From positions 1 to 10,453 of the forward strand of contig DHRX01000138.1 in assembly GCA_002408345.1 (NCBI GenBank): DNA of 10,453 bases, written 5' to 3'. Under the pieces are notes generated by a model. That model saw nothing but the letters and a program-made list of their open reading frames with translations, was not told where the DNA came from and searched no databases. Source of the stretch: Firmicutes bacterium UBA5301. Lineage in GTDB: Bacteria > Bacillota > UBA5301. Position numbers and translations under genes: made by a program. Positions 1-6,285 of the stretch are shown one piece after another; position 1 is the first letter of the stretch, and each line of letters starts with the position of its first letter.

Positions 1-1
1 G

Positions 2-736
2 TTGATTCGTGGCATCTATACCGGTGCTACCGGAATGTTAAGTCAGTCCCGGCGTCTTGACGTTGTTGCGAATAATTTAGCTAACGTCAATACCGCTGGT
101 TTTAAAAAAGATACCCTCCGTAATGAATCTTTTCCTGAGGTACTAATGTACCGTTTGGCTCAAGGGCCAGTAACGCCTATTGGAACTTTAGGTCCGGGGA
201 CAGATACTCCAACTATTCATACTGATTTTACTAGAGGTATAATCGTTGAAACTAGTAATCCCTTTGATTTAGCTTTAGAGGGTCCGGGTTTCTTTAGTGT
301 GGAGACACCGAATGGAGAAAGGTATACCCGCAATGGCCACTTTTTACGGGATGCTGCCGGTTATTTAGTAAATCAGGAAGGCTATTATCTTCTGGGCCAG
401 AATGGGCGGATTCAGGTTGCAGCTTCAGCGGTAGTAGAAGTAAGCCAGGATGGCCGTGTAGTTGCTGATGGTCAGGTTGTTGATGCCTTGCGCATAGTTG
501 GATTTCTACCTGGTCTCGGTGTTAAAGAAGGCCATTCCCTATGGCTAGCTGATCAGGTTGCAGAACTGCCAGCTCCAACAGTTAGACAAGGGGCTATTGA
601 GCGTTCTAATGTTAATATAGTTCAGGAAATGGTTGATATGATCGGTATCCTCAGAGCTTATGAGGCAAACCAAAAGGTAATTACCACTCAGGATGAATTG
701 TTAGGTAAAGCGGTTAACGAGGTTGGTCGAACGTAA
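2..736 (+). CDS. flgF: Flagellar proximal rod protein FlgF (FlgF/FlgG family)
   Basis: This encodes a rod subunit of the flagellar basal body, exported by the flagellar type III apparatus. The 244-residue protein has the family N-terminus: MIRGIYTGATGM, then VVANNLANVNTAGFKK at about residues 21-36 (the flagellar basal-body rod motif). It also has the family C-terminus, VNIVQEMVDMI followed by RAYEANQKVI at about 205-230, which packs against the N-terminal helix. A signal peptide is absent, as expected for this export route. The length is close to E. coli FlgF (about 250). It starts at TTG one base inside the window; the N-terminus looks complete, but its ribosome binding site lies outside. 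It is paralogous to the next gene. I call it flgF from its position before a more canonical flgG; flhO is the equivalent name in Bacillus. Family assignment is very secure, the F rather than G label somewhat less so. Confidence 0.93.
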   Translation: MIRGIYTGATGMLSQSRRLDVVANNLANVNTAGFKKDTLRNESFPEVLMYRLAQGPVTPIGTLGPGTDTPTIHTDFTRGIIVETSNPFDLALEGPGFFSVETPNGERYTRNGHFLRDAAGYLVNQEGYYLLGQNGRIQVAASAVVEVSQDGRVVADGQVVDALRIVGFLPGLGVKEGHSLWLADQVAELPAPTVRQGAIERSNVNIVQEMVDMIGILRAYEANQKVITTQDELLGKAVNEVGRT

Positions 737-756
737 GGATAAGTAAAAAGTACCGA

Positions 757-876
757 GAGGAATGGGTGTGCTTAGCTGGACTGCTGGGGCCTAATGCCGA
801 AGCAGAAGCTACTTTCCACTGATTGATTGAGGTGGAGAACCATTTGCACGCCCTCCTTAGAGCTATTTTAAGGAGG
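757..876 (+). promoter_or_regulatory. Candidate structured RNA switch in the flgF-flgG spacer
   Basis: The 147-base spacer can fold into a three-way junction. P1 pairs 764-771 with 846-853 (8 bp, one G-U) and extends after a two-base bulge with 757-761/854-858. P2 pairs 773-777/807-811, then 781-785/801-805, then 788-790/796-798 with a CTAAT loop. P3 pairs 813-819/832-838 around a loop containing GATTGATTGA. Only T772 and C812 separate the stems, while 839-845 stays single stranded. The 3' strand of P1 (852-858) is the same segment that can pair with the flgG Shine-Dalgarno, so the two folds exclude each other: P1 formed would free the ribosome binding site, P1 open would mask it. The pairing is read directly from the sequence. 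A regulatory role and any ligand are inference. I do not recognise the conserved cores of c-di-GMP-I or -II, purine, TPP, SAM or cobalamin riboswitches. Confidence 0.45.
852..876 (+). promoter_or_regulatory. Hairpin sequestering the flgG Shine-Dalgarno
   Basis: Bases 852-859 (CCTCCTTA) are an exact reverse complement of 869-876 (TAAGGAGG), which is the flgG ribosome binding site seven bases before its GTG start. The stem can grow by a G-U and an A-U pair (860-861 with 867-868), leaving a five-base loop. No T-tract follows, so this is a translational mask and not a terminator. It competes with P1 of the upstream fold for bases 852-858. Confidence 0.6.
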
Positions 877-883
877 AGTTATT

Positions 884-1672
884 GTGATTAGAGCACTCTT
901 TACCGCCAGTTCTGGTATGTCAGCCCAGCAATTAAATATTGATGTTATTTCTAACAATTTAGCTAACGTGAATACTACTGGCTTCAAAAAGAGCAATCTG
1001 GATTTTGAGGATCTGCTCTACCAGACTTTGCGGCAGGCCGGCTCTCCGGTTATTGATGGAGTCCAGATTCCTACCGGCATTCAAGTTGGACAAGGTGTAC
1101 GGCCGGTGGCTACCCAGAAGATCTTTACCCAAGGACAGTATAAGCGGACCGACAATCCGTTGGATGTATTGATTGAGGGAGATGGTTTCTTCCAGGTATT
1201 AATGCCTGATGGAACCTTAGCCTATACCAGAAGTGGAGCGTTTAAAAGGGACGGAGAGGGTCGACTAGTAACTTCCGATGGCTTCTATATAGAACCCCAA
1301 ATAATTATTGATCCAGAGGCTGCAGAGGTTGGAATTGCTACCGATGGAACAGTAACCATTCGTCGTAATGGTGAAGAGGCCATCGAAACAGTGGGTCAGA
1401 TCCTGTTGACTCGGTTTAGTAACCCGGCGGGTTTGGAAAATATCGGTAGAAGTTTATTTCGGATTACCGCAGCTTCTGGTGAACCTTTTGTCGGTACCCC
1501 AGGCTTAGATGGGTTAGGTGCCCTAAATCAAGGTAGTTTAGAGATGTCCAACGTCCAGGTAGTCGAAGAAATGGTTAATATGATTGTGGCGCAGCGAGCT
1601 TACGAAGTGAACTCTAAGGTGATTCAGACCTCAGAAGATATGCTCCAAATCGCCAATAATCTAAAACGGTAG
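884..1672 (+). CDS. flgG: Flagellar distal rod protein FlgG
   Basis: This encodes the distal rod subunit, which forms the drive-shaft segment crossing the peptidoglycan and, in diderms, the P- and L-rings. The protein has 262 residues, almost exactly the usual FlgG length. Its N-terminus is MIRALFTASSGM, with VISNNLANVNTTGFKKS at about residues 21-37. It continues with the FlgG-type stretch containing GVQIPTGIQVGQGV and a DNPLDVLIEGDGFFQV segment. It ends with NVQVVEEMVNMIVAQRAYEV and KVIQTSEDML, the C-terminal helix of rod and hook proteins. The GTG start at 884 sits seven bases after AAGGAGG (870-876); that site lies in a strong hairpin, so translation may be controlled by RNA folding. The gene follows flgF after an unusual 147-base gap and precedes flgA by 12 bases. 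Identity is secure. Confidence 0.96.
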   Translation: MIRALFTASSGMSAQQLNIDVISNNLANVNTTGFKKSNLDFEDLLYQTLRQAGSPVIDGVQIPTGIQVGQGVRPVATQKIFTQGQYKRTDNPLDVLIEGDGFFQVLMPDGTLAYTRSGAFKRDGEGRLVTSDGFYIEPQIIIDPEAAEVGIATDGTVTIRRNGEEAIETVGQILLTRFSNPAGLENIGRSLFRITAASGEPFVGTPGLDGLGALNQGSLEMSNVQVVEEMVNMIVAQRAYEVNSKVIQTSEDMLQIANNLKR

Positions 1673-1684
1673 TAAGGAGGTTGT

Positions 1685-2662
1685 GTGGTGATCCGTGCCA
1701 AGAGTAGCTGGTTAGTAAGGATTATCTTAGGGGTTGCGGCCCTACTAACTATCTCAGTGGCAGCGGCAACTCCAACTTTCCTCGAATATATAGAGGTAGA
1801 TCAGGGTTCAATTACTTTGGCTGATCTGGTATCACCAAGTTTTACCCCGCCTCCAGAGTGGAAGGCTCAGGTAGTGACAACGGCGCCACGGCCAGGGGAA
1901 ACCGGTACAGTAACTGCGGCCCAAATTAAACTGCGTTTACGTCAGGTTGGTATAGATCCGGATGTGGCTGAGTTAGAGATTCCTTCCCGGATTGTACTGA
2001 AAGCGCGGGGACAGGAGGTTGACTCTGCTACAGTAAAGACGGAGTTTCAGCGACAGCTGCTGGAAACCCTTAATCATCCGGTAACTCAGTTCGAAATAGA
2101 GTTAGTGGGCTGGCCAGATCGACTGACTGTTCCTCCTGGAAATGTAGCTCTAGTGGTTACCGAAGAACCTAATCGTTTGCGAGAATCGCTCTTTCGTAGC
2201 TACGCATCTTTTGGATACCAGATTCAAGTAGATGGGATAGAGTATACTTCTGGTCGAGCTAGGGTCAGAATTGCAGCGAAAACAGAGGTCCCGGTCTTAC
2301 TCCGAGATCTCCAGCGCCATCAGGTGGTAACTAAAGAAGATCTGGTCCTTAAAGAAGTTAGTTTAACCCAGATTAGACCAGGAACCTTTACTACCTACGC
2401 CGAAGTGGTAGGTTATCGAACTACCCGCTTAATTCGGAGCGGTTTGCCTTTGGATCGTTCTGCTTTAGAAGTGCCGCCGGTAGTCCCGTATAATGGACGA
2501 GTTCGGTTAATCGCTGAGTATAATGGGGTTTATGTGGAGACCCCGGGTAAAGCGTTAATGGATGGTGGCTTAGGCGAGATTATTAAAGTAGAAAATATCG
2601 CGACCAGACAGATTGTAAGTGCACAAGTAGTAGGACCTAATGAGGTTCAAGCCCTGCTATAG
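1685..2662 (+). CDS. flgA: Flagella basal body P-ring formation protein FlgA
   Basis: FlgA is the periplasmic chaperone needed to assemble FlgI into the P-ring. The protein starts with a Sec signal peptide (basic residues to about 12, hydrophobic core to about 26, likely cleavage near VAAA/TP around 28). Residues about 30-195 form a long N-terminal region, and about 200-262 form a SAF-like domain (VPVLLRDLQRHQVVTKEDL). The C-terminal part, about 270-325, carries GGLGEIIKVENIATRQIVSA, the usual ending of FlgA. At 325 residues it is about 100 longer than E. coli FlgA (219), the excess being N-terminal. Start choice: TAAGGAGG (1673-1680) is four bases from GTG 1685 and seven from GTG 1688, so the true start may be one codon later. 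It sits between flgG and flgH in a tight operon. Confidence 0.92.
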   Translation: MVIRAKSSWLVRIILGVAALLTISVAAATPTFLEYIEVDQGSITLADLVSPSFTPPPEWKAQVVTTAPRPGETGTVTAAQIKLRLRQVGIDPDVAELEIPSRIVLKARGQEVDSATVKTEFQRQLLETLNHPVTQFEIELVGWPDRLTVPPGNVALVVTEEPNRLRESLFRSYASFGYQIQVDGIEYTSGRARVRIAAKTEVPVLLRDLQRHQVVTKEDLVLKEVSLTQIRPGTFTTYAEVVGYRTTRLIRSGLPLDRSALEVPPVVPYNGRVRLIAEYNGVYVETPGKALMDGGLGEIIKVENIATRQIVSAQVVGPNEVQALL

Positions 2663-2676
2663 CGGGAGGAAGTGCT

Positions 2677-3267
2677 ATGCTAAGAGTTTACTTACAAAGA
2701 ACTATTCCCATTTGTTTGTTAATAGTGTTTTTTTTATCTGGACCGGCAGGGGCTAAGTCTCTGTGGACCCCAGAAAACGGAGACCTTTTTACCGATCAAA
2801 AGGCTTCTCGGTTAGGAGATTTAGTTACTATAATTATTGTTGAACAAGCTCAAGCTACTCAGAATGCAGCTACTCAGGCTAGTAAAAGTGGCAGCATTGG
2901 TGTTGGTCCAGGTTTAGGTATTCTACAGGACCTGTTACCGGAAATTACCGGAACTGGTAAAGATGCTTTAACGGCTACCGGTAAAACCAGTCGTGGCGGT
3001 TCTCTTCAGGCTAAGGTTACTGTTCAAGTAACAGATATATTACCTAATGGCAACCTTTTCCTCAAGGGTAATCAAGAAATTACTATTAATGGTGAAAAAC
3101 AAGAGATTGTTATTTCCGGTATTGTCCGCCCCCAAGATATATCGGGCGATAATACTATTTTATCTACCTATGTGGCTGATGCTCAGATTACCTATCTTGG
3201 TGATGGTCCCATCGGGGATCGGCAAAAGCCAGGGATTCTTACTAAGTTCTTCCATTGGCTTTTCTAA
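2677..3267 (+). CDS. flgH: Flagellar L-ring protein FlgH
   Basis: FlgH forms the L-ring, the bushing around the rod in the outer membrane, so it implies a diderm envelope. The 196-residue protein carries the family signature throughout: SLWTPENGDLFTDQKASRLGDLVTIII (split here as two segments, about 28-40 and 41-54), TSRGGSLQAKVTVQV at about 104-118, LPNGNLFLKGNQEI at about 122-135, SGIVRPQDI at about 147-155, and ADAQITYLGDG at about 167-177. It begins with a Sec signal peptide whose likely cleavage is AGA/KS near residue 26. Unlike enterobacterial FlgH there is no lipobox cysteine: the only cysteine is at residue 13 inside the hydrophobic core. ATG 2677 follows GGGAGGA (2664-2670) at normal spacing, and the gap to flgA is 14 bases. 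Confidence 0.95.
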   Translation: MLRVYLQRTIPICLLIVFFLSGPAGAKSLWTPENGDLFTDQKASRLGDLVTIIIVEQAQATQNAATQASKSGSIGVGPGLGILQDLLPEITGTGKDALTATGKTSRGGSLQAKVTVQVTDILPNGNLFLKGNQEITINGEKQEIVISGIVRPQDISGDNTILSTYVADAQITYLGDGPIGDRQKPGILTKFFHWLF

Positions 3268-3273
3268 GGGAGG
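3266..3273 (+). promoter_or_regulatory. Ribosome binding site fixing the flgI start
   Basis: AAGGGAGG lies eight bases before TTG 3282 and overlaps the flgH stop codon (3265-3267). This favours TTG 3282 over the in-frame upstream TTG at 3255, which would lie inside flgH ahead of the site. The protein then starts MKKGFIKQ, a proper signal-peptide N-terminus. The overlap suggests that flgI translation is coupled to flgH. Confidence 0.75.
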
Positions 3274-3281
3274 CCATACTA

Positions 3282-4400
3282 TTGAAAAAAGGTTTTATAA
3301 AACAGATTTTGCTTATCATAGCCTTGATTTCCCTGGTAGTAACACCGGTTTTGGCCAGTGACGTAATAGTCCGGGTCAAAGATATTGCCCATATTCAGGG
3401 GGATCGGATTAATCAGTTAACCGGTTTAGGTTTGATTATTGGCTTAGCTGGTACCGGTGACGGATCTAGTTCTATGGCCAATGTACAGATGATCGCTAAT
3501 ATGTTGGAACGATACGGGTTAACTGTTGCTCCCCGGGATCTACGGACCCGAAATGTGGCAGCGGTAATGGTAACCGCTGAGCTCCCCCCTTTTGCTCGTA
3601 ATGGCGATAATATTGATGTGGTCGTCTCTTCCTTTGGAGATGCCAAAAGCCTTCAAGGCGGAGTTCTGCTAATGACACCTCTGCGGGCAGCTGATGGTGA
3701 AGTTTATGCTGTTGCTCAGGGGTCAGTTTCTATCGGTGGTTTTAACGTATCTGGTGGGGGGTCTAAGGTTCAAAAGAACCATGCGACAGTAGGCCGAATC
3801 CCTAACGGAGCCACTGTAGAAAGAGAAGTAGGGGCTTCGTTCACCAATGGCAACTATCTAGACTTAGTACTGGATAGCCCGGATTTTACAACAGTAAACC
3901 GGTTAGTGGAAAATATTAATGCTACCTTTGATACTTCGGTTGCCCGGGCTCTAGATAAAAGTACAGTTGAAGTGCTGATTCCTGAGGAATATCAGTTGGA
4001 CCCGGTGGCTTTCGTAGCTCGCCTAGAAGCTATAGAGGTACAACCAGATACTACTGCAAAAGTAGTTATAAATGAACGGACCGGCACTGTGGTTATGGGG
4101 CAGAATGTGCGTATTTCCACGGTAGCAGTAGCTCACGGTAATTTGAGTGTAACTATTACCCAGTCTTTGGAAGTTTCTCAGCCATGGCCCGACTCGCCAG
4201 GGACTACTCAGGTCATACCGGAGAGTCAGATTGAGGTGGCTGAGGAAGATGCTCGATTGATGGTAGTTCCATCAGGGGCTAGTGTTAATGATCTGGTAAA
4301 AGCTTTGAATGGAATTGGGGCTACTCCCCGGGATATTATCGCTATTTTACAAGCAGTAAAAGCGGCTGGGGCTCTCCATGGTGAGCTGGAGATTATTTAA
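3282..4400 (+). CDS. flgI: Flagellar P-ring protein FlgI
   Basis: FlgI is the P-ring subunit, a periplasmic protein that surrounds the rod at the peptidoglycan and depends on FlgA. From TTG 3282 the product has 372 residues, near the E. coli length (365). A Sec signal peptide (MKKGFIKQ, hydrophobic core, VLA/SD near residue 25) leads into VRVKDIAHIQGDRINQLTG and the glycine-rich GLIIGLAGTGDGSS, the hallmark FlgI N-terminus. Further signatures are RNVAAVMVTAELPPFA, GDNIDVVVSSFGDAKSLQGG, and the C-terminal LQAVKAAGALHGELEII. There are no cysteines, so the mature protein cannot form the intramolecular disulfide described for E. coli FlgI. Its ribosome binding site overlaps the flgH stop, and flgJ follows after 11 bases. 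Identity is very secure; the start is chosen by ribosome binding site and signal peptide. Confidence 0.95.
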   Translation: MKKGFIKQILLIIALISLVVTPVLASDVIVRVKDIAHIQGDRINQLTGLGLIIGLAGTGDGSSSMANVQMIANMLERYGLTVAPRDLRTRNVAAVMVTAELPPFARNGDNIDVVVSSFGDAKSLQGGVLLMTPLRAADGEVYAVAQGSVSIGGFNVSGGGSKVQKNHATVGRIPNGATVEREVGASFTNGNYLDLVLDSPDFTTVNRLVENINATFDTSVARALDKSTVEVLIPEEYQLDPVAFVARLEAIEVQPDTTAKVVINERTGTVVMGQNVRISTVAVAHGNLSVTITQSLEVSQPWPDSPGTTQVIPESQIEVAEEDARLMVVPSGASVNDLVKALNGIGATPRDIIAILQAVKAAGALHGELEII

Positions 4401-4411
4401 GGAGCGGTTGT

Positions 4412-4804
4412 ATGGACTTTGGGTTGAAACCAGTTTCTCTAGATTTAAATAATAGCATAGGCACTACTGGTTCACGGCAAATGACGCCCCAGGGGACTTT
4501 TGCAGAGCTGCTAATCCAGGCTCAGCAGGCTGGAGTTGGCAAAGAATTAGATAGCCAAAAATTAAATGATGAGAAACTATTGGCTGCCTGTCGCGAGTTA
4601 GAAGCGGTTTTTCTAAACCTTTTAGCCAAAGAGATGCGTAAAACAGTACCAGAGGGTGGCCTTTTTGGTAAAAGTCGGGCCCAGGAGTTTTTTACGGGTA
4701 TGTTAGATGAGGCTTTAACTGAAGAGGCTAGTAAAAGTGGCACGGCTGGACTAGCTGATTTACTCTTTCTACAGTTAAAGGCGTCACAAGACGAAGAGGG
4801 TTAA
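4412..4804 (+). CDS. flgJ: Rod-binding domain protein FlgJ, without muramidase domain
   Basis: FlgJ-type proteins bind and cap the growing rod in the periplasm. This 130-residue protein contains only the rod-binding domain. That domain spans about residues 48-125 with ACRELEAVFLNLLAKEMRKT, then GGLFGKSRAQEFFTGMLDEA, and a C-terminal GLADLLFLQL. The first 45 residues are polar and poorly conserved in character. The C-terminal glucosaminidase domain of enterobacterial FlgJ (about 313 residues in total) is absent. The stop at 4802-4804 is a clean TAA followed by unrelated sequence, so this is the single-domain form and not a visible truncation. ATG 4412 follows AAGGAG (4399-4404) by seven bases. 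It is the last flagellar gene of the run, and a terminator-like hairpin begins at its stop codon. Confidence 0.88.
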   Translation: MDFGLKPVSLDLNNSIGTTGSRQMTPQGTFAELLIQAQQAGVGKELDSQKLNDEKLLAACRELEAVFLNLLAKEMRKTVPEGGLFGKSRAQEFFTGMLDEALTEEASKSGTAGLADLLFLQLKASQDEEG

Positions 4805-4832
4805 GGCGGCCTTTGGGGGCTTGCCTTTTTTT
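4803..4832 (+). terminator. Probable intrinsic terminator after flgJ
   Basis: AAGGC (4803-4807) pairs with GCCTT (4823-4827), with an inner GCC/GGC (4809-4811 with 4818-4820) and an asymmetric internal loop. Seven T residues run 4826-4832. The stem is short and imperfect, so termination may be partial. Its position exactly at the flgJ stop would close the flagellar operon. It would also separate it from the next gene, whose ATG is 40 bases further on. Confidence 0.45.
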
Positions 4833-4872
4833 GATTGCAGGAAAAAAACTAGGGCTATCAGAATTACTTGGT

Positions 4873-6285
4873 ATGCGTGTAATATTACTACTAATTTGGT
4901 TAATTGCTGCTCCGGTAGTTGCGGCGGGAGGACCGGTTACGGTAACCTTATTAGATGTGGTTACCACTTCTGAGGGGTTAGATGTAGTTATTACCGGTAC
5001 CGATCAGTTAGAACACCGGTTAATTCAGTATGTTAACCCAAGTAAAGTAATAGTAGAACTTCCAGGAGCGGTCTTCGCTAAGGGGTTAAGTCTTCCCCAA
5101 CCGGCTAATCCCGGGGTTAAAAGGTTACGGATTTCTCAAGAGCGGTCTACCGCTAAGTTGATTATTGACCTTAATTACCAAATTCCTCAGGCTCAGATTG
5201 TGAGCGGATCAAACCCAAGCCAATTGACCCTACGGTTACCTTTTTATTTTACAGAAGAGCATACTACTCGGCTAGGGGCAGGGATTTACTATAGACAAGT
5301 TACTAAAGGTACCAGTCAAGGCCCTTTGGAAATCAATATTTTAGAATTTAATCCACAAGTAGCTACGGTTACAATAAAAACGAGTTTGGCAACTGGGCTG
5401 ACTTTAGGTAAAGCACCATTGAGTCAGATTGCCAAAGAGAACGGCGCTTTTGCAGCTATTAATGCTTCTTTTTTCGGTTCTGATGGTACACCTTTAGGCT
5501 TATATATTGAAGAAGGACGGTTAATAACTGAACCGATTTATAACCGAACCGCCGTGGCAATTACTACAGATGGCAGGATATTAATACAGCCGTTTGCTTT
5601 TGCAGGCAAGGTCTACTTGGGTGAAGAGTTACTATCTGTTAGTGGTTTAAACCGCCAGAGGTATGGCGATGAACTAATAGTTTACACCCGGGAACGGGGC
5701 GACTCAACTAGAACTAATAGTTTTGGGACAGAACTTGTAATTAAAGACGGAATCGTGATAGCCCGCTACCAAGGAGACGCACCGATTCCGGCTGATGGTT
5801 ATGTACTTTCTGGGCATGGGATTTTTAAAGAAAAATTGAACCAGCTAGAACTAGGGGCCCCTTGTCGCCTGGAATTAAGGACCCAACCAGACTGGGAGGC
5901 TCTCAACATCAAGTATGCGGTAGGGGCTGGTCCCTTATTAGTTCAGGAGGGGGCCGTTAAACTAACTACCCAAGAAGAGCAGTTTCAGTTAGATATCGCT
6001 AATGGGAGGGCACCACGTACAGCGTTGGGTTTTACTGAGGACGGTCGTATTTTAGCGGTAACAGTAAATGGCCGTCGACAAGGGGTTAGTATTGGGATGA
6101 CTTTAACAGAACTAGCCCAATATTTAGTAGATTTAGGTTGTGATTATGCCCTAAATCTAGATGGCGGTGGGTCAGCAACGATGGTGATCCGGGATAAGCC
6201 ACTGAATATGCCTTCCGACGGACGAGAACGGCATGTGGCCAATGCAATTCTTTTTTTGCTGAATACAGATGAGGAGAGCTATTAA
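4873..6285 (+). CDS. Exported AMIN domain plus phosphodiester glycosidase (NAGPA-like) protein
   Basis: The protein is predicted to be secreted to the cell envelope and to act on a phosphodiester-linked sugar; the substrate is unknown. From ATG 4873 it has 470 residues. A short signal peptide runs to about 18 (PVVAA/GG). An AMIN-like domain covers about 21-123, with YVNPSKVIVELPGA and VKRLRISQ..TAKLIIDL. A NAGPA/DUF2233-type catalytic domain covers about 185-465: AAINASFFG (194-202), GRAPRTALGFTEDGRIL (378-394), NLDGGGSATMV (428-438) and GRERHVANAI (450-459). AMIN domains are known from periplasmic amidases and secretins, where they help localise the protein. The frame is open upstream to TTG 4813, but that start and TTG 4831 would put the terminator-like hairpin inside the gene, and ATG 4873 gives a proper signal peptide. 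No good ribosome binding site precedes ATG 4873, so the start is uncertain. It overlaps the next gene by one base. Confidence 0.82.
   Translation: MRVILLLIWLIAAPVVAAGGPVTVTLLDVVTTSEGLDVVITGTDQLEHRLIQYVNPSKVIVELPGAVFAKGLSLPQPANPGVKRLRISQERSTAKLIIDLNYQIPQAQIVSGSNPSQLTLRLPFYFTEEHTTRLGAGIYYRQVTKGTSQGPLEINILEFNPQVATVTIKTSLATGLTLGKAPLSQIAKENGAFAAINASFFGSDGTPLGLYIEEGRLITEPIYNRTAVAITTDGRILIQPFAFAGKVYLGEELLSVSGLNRQRYGDELIVYTRERGDSTRTNSFGTELVIKDGIVIARYQGDAPIPADGYVLSGHGIFKEKLNQLELGAPCRLELRTQPDWEALNIKYAVGAGPLLVQEGAVKLTTQEEQFQLDIANGRAPRTALGFTEDGRILAVTVNGRRQGVSIGMTLTELAQYLVDLGCDYALNLDGGGSATMVIRDKPLNMPSDGRERHVANAILFLLNTDEESY

Noticed and set aside
734..760. A weak sigma-D/sigma-28-like promoter (TAAG, 14 bases, CCGAGAG) just after flgF.
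   Set aside because: The -35 has three of four and the -10 five of seven matches, and its start site would cut off the 5' strand of P1. Too weak to call.
790..794. GGCCTAA at 788-794 recalls a conserved piece of the c-di-GMP-I (GEMM) riboswitch.
   Set aside because: The rest of the GEMM core (GGCAAACC, GAAA tetraloop, GGACGCAAAGCC) is missing, so the match is only seven bases.
766..822. An 18-codon reading frame (GTG 766 to TGA 820-822) in the flgF-flgG spacer, with GAGAGG five bases upstream, as a leader peptide.
   Set aside because: It coincides with P1 and P2 of the proposed RNA fold, uses a GTG start and has no run of regulatory codons. Chance is a sufficient explanation without conservation data.
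818..830. CACTGATTGATTGA as a hammerhead ribozyme core.
   Set aside because: The required CUGANGA is broken by an extra T, and no GAAA plus cleavage-site arrangement surrounds it.
3047..3361. A 104-codon plus-strand frame spanning the end of flgH and start of flgI.
   Set aside because: It overlaps two well-supported genes in another frame, has no ribosome binding site and no recognisable product.
4831..4872. A promoter (TTGATT, TATCAG) giving a near-leaderless transcript for the AMIN-glycosidase gene, which lacks a clear ribosome binding site.
   Set aside because: The spacer would be 19 bases and the -10 matches only four of six; the TTGATT also overlaps the terminator T-tract.
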